DNA of 64,000 bases from Elusimicrobiaceae bacterium (GCA_016283355.1 JAEEMS010000025.1:1-64000), one strand, 5' to 3'. Counted from the stretch's first letter, positions 31,676 to 41,185 are shown. Made by a program: numbers and translations. The notes: generated by a model from the sequence alone, not told the origin.

Positions 31676-32666
31676 AATTACTGTTTTCGGTGCCGGTATT
31701 TGGGGCAGTGTCATTGCCCAGCATTTGGCCAAGAAAGGCCACAATGTATCGTTGTGGGAGTATAACGAACAACTCCTCAACGTGCTTAAAACAATCGGAC
31801 GCCATCCGAATATTCCCAATTTTAAACTGCATGACAACATCCGGTTAACCGGGGATGTGGCCGAGGCCGTGGAAGGAACAGAACTTATTATTTTTGTCAT
31901 TTCTTCCAAAGCGATCCGTACTTTTTGCCGCGAAAAACTGCGCCCGCTGCTCAACGGGCGGGTGGTACCGGTAGTTAATGCCTCCAAAGGCATAGAAGAT
32001 AAAACCTTCAAAACAATTTGCGAAATTATCGAAGAAGAAATCCCGCAACTCAAAGACAAAACAATGGCATTCTCAGGCCCGAGTTTTGCTTTGGAAGTAG
32101 CCCAAAATGTACCTACTAAAATTGTGTTAGCCGGCCCGGATAAAGAGCTGGTGGACCAAGTGGCCCAGATTATTCACGGGGATCCCATTTTAGTGGTAAC
32201 GGCGCGCGATCGACGCGGTGTAGAATATGGCGGCGGCGTGAAGAACGTGCTGGCCATCGGCTGCGGCGTCATCGACGGTATTGGGGACGGGGCCAATGCA
32301 AAATCGGCCCTGATCACGCAAGCCATGCAAGAAATGAGCGACATTATTACCTGCCAAGGCGGCCAACTCAAGACGGTGTACGGTTTGGCCGGGTTTGGAG
32401 ATGCAATTTTGACAGGGATGTCCGCCATTTCCCGCAACCGTCGTTTGGGTGAAAAGTTGGGGGCCGGTCTGAGTTTGGAAGAGGCCAAAAAAGAAGTGGG
32501 CACCATTGCCGAAGGGGTCAATTCCGTACAAAGTGTCTTTGATATTGCCCGCAAAAACCATTTAAATACTCCTATCATTGATGCCATTTGGCGTATTGTT
32601 TGCGAAGGCAAACAACCGTGCGAATTGTTGCACGCAATGGGGTTTATAAGCAGAGGAAATAAATAA
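31662..32666 (+). CDS. gpsA: glycerol-3-phosphate dehydrogenase [NAD(P)+]
   Basis: This 334-residue cytosolic enzyme makes sn-glycerol-3-phosphate from DHAP. Visible are the Rossmann TVFGAGIWGSVIAQHLAKKG at the N terminus, MAFSGPSFALEVAQ, and the catalytic Lys in YGGGVKNVLAIGCGVIDG. The C-terminal GFGDAILT and SRNRRLGEKLGAG are also typical. The ATG at 31662 overlaps the plsY 3' end by 14 nt, giving a coupled plsY-gpsA pair at the start of phospholipid synthesis. Confidence 0.95.
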   Translation: MKPTKITVFGAGIWGSVIAQHLAKKGHNVSLWEYNEQLLNVLKTIGRHPNIPNFKLHDNIRLTGDVAEAVEGTELIIFVISSKAIRTFCREKLRPLLNGRVVPVVNASKGIEDKTFKTICEIIEEEIPQLKDKTMAFSGPSFALEVAQNVPTKIVLAGPDKELVDQVAQIIHGDPILVVTARDRRGVEYGGGVKNVLAIGCGVIDGIGDGANAKSALITQAMQEMSDIITCQGGQLKTVYGLAGFGDAILTGMSAISRNRRLGEKLGAGLSLEEAKKEVGTIAEGVNSVQSVFDIARKNHLNTPIIDAIWRIVCEGKQPCELLHAMGFISRGNK

Positions 32667-32668
32667 GT

Positions 32669-32935
32669 ATGAATAAAGATGATGTGATTCGCCACTTAAC
32701 CCGCCGTGCGTTGGACCGTAAACAGGCCAAAATGGCGGTAGATACTGTATTTGAAATTATTAAACACGGCCTTAAACGGGACGGGAAAGTTGTGATTAGC
32801 AACTTTGGTTCTTTTCATTTGAAAACGGCACGCCCCGTTACGCGCCATAACCCCAAAACCGGGGAAAAGGTGCAAGTGCCCGCCAAGCAAAAAGTACGGT
32901 TTAAACCGTCTGAAAATATTTTGCGCGGCAAATAA
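32669..32935 (+). CDS. HU/IHF-family DNA-binding protein
   Basis: This 88-residue nucleoid protein contains helices around DDVIRHLTRRALDRKQAKMA, then VVISNFGSFHLKTARPVTRHNPKTGEKV (quoted in part), and PAKQKVRFKPSENI. The Pro that HU/IHF intercalates lies in the arm near ARPVTRHNPKTG. SD AGAGGAA precedes the ATG by about 8 nt. It starts 2 nt after gpsA and ends at a strong terminator. Confidence 0.95.
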   Translation: MNKDDVIRHLTRRALDRKQAKMAVDTVFEIIKHGLKRDGKVVISNFGSFHLKTARPVTRHNPKTGEKVQVPAKQKVRFKPSENILRGK

Positions 32936-32952
32936 TAATTTTGTTGCAGTTA

Positions 32953-32984
32953 CAACACCCCGCTTTGGGCGGGGTGTTTTTGTT
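32953..32984 (+). terminator. intrinsic terminator
   Basis: CACCCCGC pairs with GCGGGGTG, followed by TTTTTG. It ends plsY-gpsA-HU. Confidence 0.88.
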
Positions 32985-33050
32985 GTAGGGCTGTTTTGGG
33001 GTGTGTTTAAAAAAAACCATATCGCGCGTGCGTACGGGGTTCAATTTTTC

Positions 33051-33056
33051 TATAAT
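33051..33056 (+). promoter_or_regulatory. -10 box of the ileS operon
   Basis: TATAAT 31 nt before the ileS ATG, leaving a normal leader with SD CGGAG. No good -35 is seen. Confidence 0.5.
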
Positions 33057-33087
33057 ATAAGTATCCTTAATCTCGGAGTGTTTTACT

Positions 33088-35880
33088 ATGGCAAAAAATA
33101 AGTATTCCCACACCGTTTTGCTTCCCAAGACGGATTTCCCGATGCGTGCGGGATTGGCGCAAAAAGAACCGAAAATTTTAGAATTTTGGCAGTCCATTCG
33201 CCTTTATGATGCTATCCTTAAAAAGAATGAACAGGGCAAACATTTTACGTTGCACGACGGACCGCCTTACGCCAACGGAAAAATTCATATCGGTCACGCA
33301 CTCGATAAAACCATTAAGGATATTATTTTAAAATCCCGCGCCATGATGGGATATTACACTCCTTATGTTCCCGGTTGGGATTGCCACGGGTTGCCCATTG
33401 AACAAGCCCTGCTCAAGGAACTTAAACAAGATAAAAAACATATTACGGATGTGCCGGCTTTCCGCAAAAAAGCGCGTGCGTTTGCAGCCAAATTTATTGA
33501 CTTGCAACGCCAAGGTTTTAAACGCTTAGGTGTGCAGGGCGATTGGGATAATCCGTATCTGACCATGGCCCCGCGTTACGAGGGGATTACCATCGGTGTC
33601 TTTTTAGATTTAATTGAAAAAGGATACGTCTACAAAGGGCAAAAAACCATTACGTGGTGCCCGCATTGCGAAACGGCATTGGCCGACGCGGAAACGGAAT
33701 ACAAAGATGCTTCTTCGCCCTCCATTTATTTGCGTTTCAAATTGGTAAATCCTACCGAGAATGTTTTTGGTAAATTGGATTTTTCAAAGCCGGTGAGTTT
33801 AGCCGTATGGACCACCACCCCGTGGACCATTCCGGCCAACCAAGCGGCTGCCGTTTCCAATACGGAAGAGTACGCGGTTTTGCAAGATAACCAAACGGCC
33901 GAGTACTATGTAGTAGCGGAAAAATTGGCGGAAGAATTTATAAAAAATACGGGCCGTGCTTGCACGCAAGTAAGCAAAGTGGCCGGTTCCAAATTGGTAG
34001 GGCTTACGTATTATCACCCGATTTCCAAAAAAGAAAATCCCGTCATCTGGACGGATTTTGTAACTATGGATGCCGGGGTGGGCGTGGTGCATATTGCGCC
34101 CGGACACGGGGAAGAAGATTTCCAAGCCGGTAAACAATGGAAATTGGAAACGTTTTGCCCGGTGGACGAAAAAGGATGCTATACCCAAGACGCCGGTGTG
34201 TTCCCGGGGATGCATGTATTTGAGGCCAACCCGCTCATGGTCAAAAAACTGGATGAGTTGGGGGCTTTGATTAAAGAACAAGAAATTACCCACAGCTATC
34301 CGCACTGCTGGCGCTGCCATAACCCCATTATTTTCCGTGCAACTGAACAGTGGTTTATGTCGATTGACAAAGATAACCTGCGCGAAAAACTTATGAAGAA
34401 TTTGGACAACGTTACCTTTTATCCGCAAGGCGGACGGGAACGGATGCGCTCCATGATTGGGTTGCGCCCGGATTGGTGTCTTTCCCGTCAGCGTTTCTGG
34501 GGCAGCCCGGTAACGGTGCTCTACTGTAAGGAATGTGGGGAACCCCAAGTAGATCACGAATTGTTTGCGTTTATTAAAGAACGCGCCATGAAAGAAGGTT
34601 CCGATTTTTGGTTTATTGACCCGGTAGAAAAATTACATCCGGCCGGATACACCTGTAAATGCGGTTGCAAGGAATTTCGGAAAGAAACCGATATTTTGGA
34701 TGTGTGGCTTGATTCGGGCGTGTCCTGGGCTGCCGTCGTAAAAGACCGGGGGCTTTCTTTCCCGGCGGATGTCTATTCCGAAGGCTCCGACCAGCACCGC
34801 GGTTGGTTCCAAAGTTCTTATATCCCTTCGTACACGCTGGAAGGAACAGCTCCGTTTAAAACGATTCTCACGCACGGTATGGTGCTTGACGGCGAAGGGA
34901 AACCGATGCACAAATCCGCCGGTAACGCGGTGGATCCGGAAGATGTGATCAATAAATACGGTGCTGATATTTTGCGGTTGTGGGTATCGCTCTCGGATTA
35001 TCAAGGGGATGTGCGCATTTCCGAAGAAATCTTGCAAGGGCCCATTGATACGTATCGCAAAATCCGCAACACAGTGCGTTATGCGTTGGGAAATTTGTCC
35101 GATTACGACCCGGCCCAACACCAAGTCCCCGCCAAAGAATTGACGGAAATGGACCAATATATGCTGGGGCGGCTCAATAGTTTAATTGAAGAAGTCCACG
35201 CCGGATACAACGAATTTAATTTCCGCCGTGTCATGCGTGCCGTTACCGATTTCTGTATTTTGGACTTGTCCTCTTTCTTGTTGGACGCTTCCAAAGACCG
35301 CCTTTATACGTTGGGGGCCAATGCCCCGCAACGGCGCAGTGCGCAAACCGTCTTGGCGGAAACGGTACTGGCGTTGCTGCAATTAGTGGCACCGGTGCTT
35401 TCTTTTACCGCCGAAGAGGCCTGGCAACAATTGCGTAAAACCGCCCTGGGGCGTGAGTTGCCGCAAAGTATTTTCTTATCGGATATGGTGCGCAATTCCT
35501 CCTTTGTGCCGAGTGTGAAATTGGACGAAAAGTGGAACGAAGTGCGCCGCGTGCGCGAACTCGTGCAGAAAGTATTGGAAGAAGAACGCCAAAAAGGAAC
35601 GATCGGTTCGTCCTTAGAAGCGGAAGTTGTTTTTTCCACGAATGACGAAGCAACCCGCTCTTTCCTGGAAGAAACCAAAGAATTGTGGCCGGAGATTGCC
35701 ATTGTTTCTGCCGTTACCCTGCAAGCAGGAAACGAAAAATTAACAGTACAGGTGCGCCGGGCCACGGGGCAGAAATGTGCCCGTTGCTGGCAATGGAAAC
35801 CGGAAGTGGATGAAACGCATGAGTTGTGCCACCGTTGCCAAAGCGTGCTGGAAAAAGAAGGGCTTACCATAGAGGCCTAA
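33088..35880 (+). CDS. ileS: isoleucyl-tRNA synthetase
   Basis: This 930-residue class Ia synthetase has HIGH at 67-70 and the signature loop MHKS at 607-610 (DGEGKPMHKSAGN, a variant of KMSKS). An editing domain region lies around WTTTPWTIPANQAA, and the C-terminal zinc finger is CARCWQWKPEV...CHRCQ. Length fits bacterial IleS (about 930). It charges tRNA-Ile. It heads a six-gene operon; lspA begins at the next base after the stop. Confidence 0.96.
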   Translation: MAKNKYSHTVLLPKTDFPMRAGLAQKEPKILEFWQSIRLYDAILKKNEQGKHFTLHDGPPYANGKIHIGHALDKTIKDIILKSRAMMGYYTPYVPGWDCHGLPIEQALLKELKQDKKHITDVPAFRKKARAFAAKFIDLQRQGFKRLGVQGDWDNPYLTMAPRYEGITIGVFLDLIEKGYVYKGQKTITWCPHCETALADAETEYKDASSPSIYLRFKLVNPTENVFGKLDFSKPVSLAVWTTTPWTIPANQAAAVSNTEEYAVLQDNQTAEYYVVAEKLAEEFIKNTGRACTQVSKVAGSKLVGLTYYHPISKKENPVIWTDFVTMDAGVGVVHIAPGHGEEDFQAGKQWKLETFCPVDEKGCYTQDAGVFPGMHVFEANPLMVKKLDELGALIKEQEITHSYPHCWRCHNPIIFRATEQWFMSIDKDNLREKLMKNLDNVTFYPQGGRERMRSMIGLRPDWCLSRQRFWGSPVTVLYCKECGEPQVDHELFAFIKERAMKEGSDFWFIDPVEKLHPAGYTCKCGCKEFRKETDILDVWLDSGVSWAAVVKDRGLSFPADVYSEGSDQHRGWFQSSYIPSYTLEGTAPFKTILTHGMVLDGEGKPMHKSAGNAVDPEDVINKYGADILRLWVSLSDYQGDVRISEEILQGPIDTYRKIRNTVRYALGNLSDYDPAQHQVPAKELTEMDQYMLGRLNSLIEEVHAGYNEFNFRRVMRAVTDFCILDLSSFLLDASKDRLYTLGANAPQRRSAQTVLAETVLALLQLVAPVLSFTAEEAWQQLRKTALGRELPQSIFLSDMVRNSSFVPSVKLDEKWNEVRRVRELVQKVLEEERQKGTIGSSLEAEVVFSTNDEATRSFLEETKELWPEIAIVSAVTLQAGNEKLTVQVRRATGQKCARCWQWKPEVDETHELCHRCQSVLEKEGLTIEA

Positions 35881-36357
35881 ATGACGGAAAAAATAAAACA
35901 GTGGTTTAAAAACAACGCGTATGCTATCTATGCGGTAGCCGGTATTTTATTTTTGGACAGGGCTACCAAGGTGGGGGCGTTGTTGTGTTTGCAAGATCGT
36001 CCGTTGGAATTGTTCCCGTTTTTCCATCTGCGCTATGTGGAAAATACCGGTATGGCCTTTGGAATGTTGCAGAATGGTAACACATTGCTTATCGGCGTTA
36101 TGTTGGTAATTATCGGCTACATTGTTTATAGCTGGAAAGAACTGGTTGCTTATGGTGCTCTTGTCAAATGGGGCAGTGTTTTTATTTTGGCGGGCGCAAT
36201 CGGCAATCTTTATGATAGAATAACGTTAGGTTTTGTGGTGGATTTTTTGGATTTTAGGGTGTGGCCCGTCTTTAACGTGGCGGACTCGTTTATTACGATA
36301 GGGGCTTGTTTATTTGTCATTGCGTTCTTATGGAACAAACCCAAGGAGACGAAATGA
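35881..36357 (+). CDS. lspA: lipoprotein signal peptidase
   Basis: This 158-residue inner-membrane aspartyl protease has four spans. The family motifs are FLDRATKVGAL, RYVENTGMAFGML, GNLYDRITLGFVVDFLDF and NVADSFITIG, the last two carrying the two catalytic Asp. It removes signal peptides from prolipoproteins; several lipoproteins in this window are likely clients. ileS-lspA adjacency is conserved in many bacteria. It overlaps the following lipoprotein start by ATGA. Confidence 0.96.
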   Translation: MTEKIKQWFKNNAYAIYAVAGILFLDRATKVGALLCLQDRPLELFPFFHLRYVENTGMAFGMLQNGNTLLIGVMLVIIGYIVYSWKELVAYGALVKWGSVFILAGAIGNLYDRITLGFVVDFLDFRVWPVFNVADSFITIGACLFVIAFLWNKPKETK

Positions 36358-37340
36358 AAAAAATAATTTTGGTGTGCATGCTTGCTTGTTTGATGGTGGC
36401 TTGCGGAGGGGAAGAGAAAAAATTATTCCAGCAAGCACAGTTGAAGGCCTCGGAGGGGAATTACGTACAAGCAATTGATATTTATTCCCGCTTGCTAAAG
36501 AAAAATCCACAGCACAGCGCGGCGTTAACCAACCGCGGTATTTTGTGGGAACGAATCCCGGTCAAAGATGCGGCGGAAAAACGAAGAAACCGTGAATATG
36601 CCGAGCAAGATTATTTAAAAGCCATTGAAATCAACCCGAACCAACCCGAAACGTATAACAATTTAGGTGCCTTGTATTTGGACACGCGTCAATATTCGGA
36701 CGCGGTCTATTATTTTACGCAGGCCCTGGCGTATCGCCCCGATTATTTTACGGCACGGATGAACCGTGCCATAGCGTATTCGAATTTGGGGCAGTTTGGC
36801 TCCTCATTGAATGATTTTTCCGAAGCGATTGCTTTGCATCCCATGGACCCGCTGGTATACTTGAACCGGGGATTGGCCTATTTTAATATGTCGCGTTATG
36901 AATCGGCCGCCAGTGATTTTTCCCGCGTGATTGCCCTTAACCCGGAAGATGCCCGCGCCTATGTGGAACGTGCCCGTGCTTTTGTCCGGTTGGGCTATCC
37001 TTCCGACGCGTTTGTTGATTTGCAAGAAGCCGTTACGCTCAAACCCACGTACGCAATTGCTTACTATTACATGGGCGATTTACTTTTCCGCAAAGGAGAT
37101 AAAGAACAAGCTTTCGGACACTTAATCCGGGCCAAGGAACTTGCCAGCCAGTATGTGCCTACGTATGATTTGATGGGCGATATGTTGGCCTTGGAAGATC
37201 CGGTGGCCGCTGCCTCCAACTATATGGTTGCCGCTAAGCTGGACCCGGATCACGCCTCACAGTACCGGCGCAAAATGGAATTACTGCGCACGGAAGAGGG
37301 CCGTGAACAAATCATGTCGCAACGTTTCTTTGCGCGTTAA
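36354..37340 (+). CDS. TPR-repeat lipoprotein
   Basis: This 328-residue protein has lipoprotein signal ILVCMLACLMVACGG with lipobox MVAC. It is followed by eight or so TPR units (for example AIDIYSRLLKKNPQHSAALT, AVYYFTQALAYRPDYFTARM and AASDFSRVIALNPEDARAYV). It is a likely periplasmic or outer-membrane scaffold with unknown partners. The ATG at 36354 has SD AAGGAG 6 nt upstream and overlaps the lspA stop. Confidence 0.88.
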   Translation: MKKIILVCMLACLMVACGGEEKKLFQQAQLKASEGNYVQAIDIYSRLLKKNPQHSAALTNRGILWERIPVKDAAEKRRNREYAEQDYLKAIEINPNQPETYNNLGALYLDTRQYSDAVYYFTQALAYRPDYFTARMNRAIAYSNLGQFGSSLNDFSEAIALHPMDPLVYLNRGLAYFNMSRYESAASDFSRVIALNPEDARAYVERARAFVRLGYPSDAFVDLQEAVTLKPTYAIAYYYMGDLLFRKGDKEQAFGHLIRAKELASQYVPTYDLMGDMLALEDPVAAASNYMVAAKLDPDHASQYRRKMELLRTEEGREQIMSQRFFAR

Positions 37341-37343
37341 ATT

Positions 37344-38972
37344 ATGGGTGCTTGGTTTCGCACATTTTTTAAACCGGTTGCACCGCAAGCGTTGCGGTTA
37401 CCCTCTCGCGCCTATACGTATCGTTTCTATCTTTGTGCTACTCTGACGCTTTTGGTAATTCTTTCCGTTATGTTGGACCACTCCTTGTTGGGCATCTTTA
37501 TTTTGGCCTTGTTGGCGATGGTGTTTTGCGCCGATGTATTTGTGGAGTGTAGTTTAAAAGATTTTGCCAACCGCCGGGCCAGTTTTGCCGGGCTGTGTGC
37601 CTTGGGATGTTGGGCCGGGTTTCTTTATTCCGCTTACAATACTTTTACAACCCGTCCGTTGCCGGCCCCCACACAAGAATTGTACATTTATGTTTTATTT
37701 GTGTTGACACTTTGCTTGTGGGCACAGCGCAGTTTGGTGCGTTTGTCGGAAAAAGCGCATATCTTCATTAAAAAAATAGAAGATTTTTTACCCAAATCTG
37801 CCCGGTTGGTAGTGCAGGGAAACCAAACAAAAAAAGTATTTTCGGGCGAACTCAAAAAAGAAGACAGAATTGTTGTTAAACGCGGGGAACGGATTCCGGC
37901 CGACGGAGTCATTGAACAAGGCGAAAGTTTTATCGGCGAAGAGTTAGTTACCGGGAACATTTATCCGGCTTTCAAAAAAGAGGGCAGTTTTGTTTTTGCC
38001 GGCACGCTCAATAAGTCCGCTACCCTTACCGTGCGGATTACGCAACCGTTAGCGACTTCGGTTATTATGGGTGTAATGGAAGCGATTAAAGCGGGGGAAA
38101 AACGTCGTGAAAAAATTAAAAGCCCGCTTGATTCCAACGCTTGGTGGTTGTTAATCGGGATGCTATTGGCCGCCGCTGCCGCCGCAATTTATGTCAGCCA
38201 CCGGGAGCCATTGGGGTCCTTTTTGCAACCGGCCGGAATTATTTTGTGGACGTTAGGTGTGATGTGCCCGGCGGGACTTGCGTTCTGCACCGTGTTCCCC
38301 GTTTTCTTTTTGCGCTGGAACGGACATCGCAAGCAAGTGCGCATCCGCAACATTGATGCTTTGGTACGGATTGTGGATTCGGAAGTGTTTTTCTTCGACA
38401 AAACCGGTGTGGTGATGCCCGGGGATAAGGGAGAAGTGCTCCGGCCCGGAGTGGAGGAGGCAGTTCGTTTTCTGCAGGCACAGGGGAAAGAAGTGGTGCT
38501 CGTTTCCGGGGACGCAAGACAAGCGGTACAGAAAATTGCGGACCAACTCGGAATTGAAAAATTTAACTTTGATGTACTGCCCAATACCAAGGCGGAAATT
38601 GTTTCCAATCTGCGCGCCCTGGACAAAAAAATAACAATGGTAAGCGGGAACGTCAATGACGTAATTGCGTTGTTGCGTGCCGACGGCGGAATTGTATTTT
38701 CTTGCGAAAAGAACGTCTACAACAGTTGGGTGGACGTGCTCGCTCGGCGGCAGGACTTGTATCCACTGATGTATTTATTTAAAATAAAGAAAGGATTGCG
38801 TAAAATTACGCTTGAAAATTTTATTTTGACAATTGTACTGCACGGTGTATTGGCCGGATATTTGTTGTATCATCTGCCCCCGAATGCGGACTGGCAGTGG
38901 CCGGTAGGCGGCAGTTTGGCAATTGTGTTGGTGCTGTTTTTAAATTCAATAAGGATAATGCGTATCAAATGA
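37344..38972 (+). CDS. degenerate P-type ATPase-like membrane protein lacking the nucleotide-binding domain
   Basis: This 542-residue protein aligns with P1B-type ATPases but is broken at most motifs. The actuator loop has TGN (203-205) instead of TGES. The CPC site is CPA (C308). The phosphorylation motif DKTG is present at D352 but continues VVMPGD instead of TLT. The P-domain SGD follows only 38 residues later (D390), so the ATP-binding N domain is missing. GDGxNDxPAL is replaced by SGNVNDVIALL. Membrane segments appear intact (about 6-8). It probably cannot transport actively and may act as a sensor or scaffold. It lies between a TPR lipoprotein and queF in the ileS operon; the P-domain and actuator reading frame is intact, so it is not a simple pseudogene. 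Confidence 0.8.
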   Translation: MGAWFRTFFKPVAPQALRLPSRAYTYRFYLCATLTLLVILSVMLDHSLLGIFILALLAMVFCADVFVECSLKDFANRRASFAGLCALGCWAGFLYSAYNTFTTRPLPAPTQELYIYVLFVLTLCLWAQRSLVRLSEKAHIFIKKIEDFLPKSARLVVQGNQTKKVFSGELKKEDRIVVKRGERIPADGVIEQGESFIGEELVTGNIYPAFKKEGSFVFAGTLNKSATLTVRITQPLATSVIMGVMEAIKAGEKRREKIKSPLDSNAWWLLIGMLLAAAAAAIYVSHREPLGSFLQPAGIILWTLGVMCPAGLAFCTVFPVFFLRWNGHRKQVRIRNIDALVRIVDSEVFFFDKTGVVMPGDKGEVLRPGVEEAVRFLQAQGKEVVLVSGDARQAVQKIADQLGIEKFNFDVLPNTKAEIVSNLRALDKKITMVSGNVNDVIALLRADGGIVFSCEKNVYNSWVDVLARRQDLYPLMYLFKIKKGLRKITLENFILTIVLHGVLAGYLLYHLPPNADWQWPVGGSLAIVLVLFLNSIRIMRIK

Positions 38973-39373
38973 CACAGAAAAAAGATATAGATTTTGGGTA
39001 TACTACCGCCCATGCCCGCAAAAATGCGGATACCGTTTTGCCGGAAATTCAATGCTGGCCGAACCAATACAAACGGGATTATGATATTAAAATCGAACTC
39101 CCGGAATTTACGTCCGTCTGCCCGAAAACGGGGTTGCCGGATTTTGGGGTGATTACTATTGAATATGTGCCCGACGCGTTGTGCTTGGAGCTAAAATCGC
39201 TCAAATACTACTTGCTCGAATACCGCGATATGGGTATTTTTATGGAAAATATCGCCAATAAAATTTTGGATGATATCGTGAAAGCGTGTCATCCCAAAAA
39301 AGCAACCGTTACGGGAATGTTTACGCCGCGCGGCGGGTTACGTTCGGTAATAGTGGCCCGTTACGAGAAATAA
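38969..39373 (+). CDS. queF: NADPH-dependent 7-cyano-7-deazaguanine reductase (QueF)
   Basis: This 134-residue short-type QueF reduces preQ0 to preQ1 in queuosine synthesis. It has FTSVCPKTGLPDFGVITIEY with the catalytic Cys, and LELKSLKYYLLEYRDMGIFME. The protein is shorter than B. subtilis QueF (165). The ATG at 38969 overlaps the previous stop (ATGA). No other queuosine genes are in the window. Confidence 0.93.
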   Translation: MTQKKDIDFGYTTAHARKNADTVLPEIQCWPNQYKRDYDIKIELPEFTSVCPKTGLPDFGVITIEYVPDALCLELKSLKYYLLEYRDMGIFMENIANKILDDIVKACHPKKATVTGMFTPRGGLRSVIVARYEK

Positions 39374-39375
39374 CT

Positions 39376-40098
39376 ATGAACAGAGATATCAAAATAGGGT
39401 GGCTTTTTTCGCTCTTGGCAGCGTTGGTGCTGGGGGCATGGCTGGGGAAAATGTACGAGCGCAAACAGGGGATGACTCCTTGTCCGGCGGTGGCTGTGCG
39501 CAGCGGGCAACAAGTTGTTTTACCGGATTTGCGCGAAGGGGAGTTGCCGCAAGGGATGGAAGAATTAAACCAAACGCAAATGCGCAGTGCGGAAGAAGTA
39601 CCGTCCCAATTGGTGCCGATAAATTTACCGAACGTAAAATCGGTTGAGAAACCGTCTTTGCCGGAGGAAGAAGCAAATGCTTGGATGCCATCTCGTCCGG
39701 TGGCCCCGGTAGTGTTGCAACAAGGCCGTCAAACGGTGGTGCCGCTGCCCAGCCGGCCGGCTGATTCGGTTGACGGCGAAGAGACCAATATTACGATGAT
39801 TGAAGCTCCGGTTAAATTCAAAGCGATTAAAACGTTGGAAGAGTACAAAGCATTCAAGCGTACGGCCAAAGGGAAATACCCCGACGTGGATTTTTCCAGA
39901 AATATGGTGCTGGTGCTCGAGTCGGACAGTAACTTGCCGGATAATATGTTTGAAATTGTAGACGTACAAGAGCAAGGGGACCAATTGTTGCTCACCTACC
40001 GCGTAAGCATTATTGGCCTGCACGAAAAAACCAATACGCACAGTGTTAAATGGGTAAAGAAAAGTAATAAAAAAGTAGTTTTGAAACAAGTGTTATAA
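39376..40098 (+). CDS. membrane-anchored PrcB-like domain protein
   Basis: This 240-residue protein has an N-terminal membrane helix (residues about 7-23), a long Pro/Glu/Gln-rich linker (about 40-150), and a C-terminal beta domain. The domain reads LEEYKAFKRTAKGKYPDVDFSRNMVL (quoted in part), which resembles the PrcB C-terminal domain found in proteins associated with proteases. The function is not known. It follows queF by 2 nt and ends the ileS operon at a strong terminator. Confidence 0.72.
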   Translation: MNRDIKIGWLFSLLAALVLGAWLGKMYERKQGMTPCPAVAVRSGQQVVLPDLREGELPQGMEELNQTQMRSAEEVPSQLVPINLPNVKSVEKPSLPEEEANAWMPSRPVAPVVLQQGRQTVVPLPSRPADSVDGEETNITMIEAPVKFKAIKTLEEYKAFKRTAKGKYPDVDFSRNMVLVLESDSNLPDNMFEIVDVQEQGDQLLLTYRVSIIGLHEKTNTHSVKWVKKSNKKVVLKQVL

Positions 40099-40112
40099 CA
40101 ATGTTTTTATCA

Positions 40113-40150
40113 AAAAACCCCGCCGGTAAAACGGCGGGGTTTCTTTTTTG
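40113..40150. terminator. bidirectional terminator
   Basis: AACCCCGCCG and CGGCGGGGTT with A and T runs on both sides lie between the convergent ileS operon and miaA. Confidence 0.9.
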
Positions 40151-40159
40151 CGTAAGGAA

Positions 40160-41095
40160 TTAAAACGGAGATTGTAAAATTTGTTTTGCCAGGGCTGCGG
40201 GGTTCCAATCTTGCGGACGTTCCAAATGCAAACGTTGGGCCTGGGTGTAACGGTTAAACCACGTACGTTGGCGTTTGGCATATTGGCGTGTTTTAAGAAC
40301 AATCTCCGCCAAGGCCTGTGCGCGGCTGAGTTGCCCTTGTAAAAACGCAATAACTTGCGGATAGCCCAAACTTTTTAAGGCGGGAGTATTGGGCGCAAAT
40401 CCTGCCGATAAAAGCGCTTGAGTTTCCGCGCACATGGGGTCAAAAATTTGTTGGGTACGTCTTTCGATGCGTGCGTTTAACAGTTCTTTTTCCCAATCCA
40501 AAATAACCCAATGGGATTTTTCGGGGTCGGGCAGTTGGAAAAAATGGCCGCTTTTAAGTGTGCTGGCCGGGCGGCCACTAAGCCAACAAAGCTCCAAAGC
40601 TCGCATGGTGCGTTGTACGTTGCCCACCGGGATTTTTTGTGCGGAAACCGGGTCTGCCGCGGTCAATGCTTCGTGTAATCCCTCTTTGCCTTTTTCCGCG
40701 ACCAATTTTTCAAGTCGTGCGCGCGTTTGGGCGGTGCCGGGCGGTAACTCATCCATTCCCACAAAATACGCGTGCAGATACATGCCGGTTCCGCCGGCAA
40801 AAATAAGCGGGGTGGTAGGGTGACTTTTTGCAATTTCGCGCACGCGGGCACAAAAATTCCCGGCATTAAAGGAATCGGTCACTTCCAAAAAATCTACCAG
40901 GTAATACGGTATGCCTTCCACGGTGTAGACGGTGTTTTGGTATACTCCTTGCGGTTTGGCGGTACCGGCTGTGAGATGTTTGTACACTTGGCGCGAATCG
41001 GCCGAAATGATAATGCCGCCCGTTTGGCGTGCCAATTCCAGAGCGAGTTCCGTTTTGCCCGAGGCCGTTGGGCCGCAAAGGATAATGGGTTTCAT
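40160..41095 (-). CDS. miaA: tRNA dimethylallyltransferase
   Basis: This 311-residue enzyme transfers a dimethylallyl group to A37 of tRNAs reading UNN codons. It contains the P-loop IILCGPTASGKTELALELA, IISADSRQVYKHLTAGTAKP, FAGGTGMYLHAYF and QYAKRQRTWFNRY at the C terminus. MiaB, which acts on the product, is at 45.2 kb. The start follows an extended -10 by 6 nt and has no SD. Confidence 0.95.
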   Translation of the reverse strand: MKPIILCGPTASGKTELALELARQTGGIIISADSRQVYKHLTAGTAKPQGVYQNTVYTVEGIPYYLVDFLEVTDSFNAGNFCARVREIAKSHPTTPLIFAGGTGMYLHAYFVGMDELPPGTAQTRARLEKLVAEKGKEGLHEALTAADPVSAQKIPVGNVQRTMRALELCWLSGRPASTLKSGHFFQLPDPEKSHWVILDWEKELLNARIERRTQQIFDPMCAETQALLSAGFAPNTPALKSLGYPQVIAFLQGQLSRAQALAEIVLKTRQYAKRQRTWFNRYTQAQRLHLERPQDWNPAALAKQILQSPF

Positions 41096-41101
41096 ACCTG
41101 T

Positions 41102-41110
41102 ATTATAGCA
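41102..41110 (-). promoter_or_regulatory. extended -10 promoter of miaA, leaderless type
   Basis: Minus-strand TGCTATAAT ending 6 nt before the ATG at 41095. The same AATTGCTATAATAC string drives the radical SAM gene at 14992. Confidence 0.75.
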
Positions 41111-41185
41111 ATTTGAATATTCAGGCCGTTATAGGTTTCGCTATTTTTACTTACATTTCTCCTTCTTACAAAACCGTTCCGGGTG

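Noticed and set aside
34897-34917. IleS signature loop reading MHKS instead of MSKS
   Set aside because: Such variation occurs in functional IleS proteins, and the rest of the enzyme including the zinc finger is intact.
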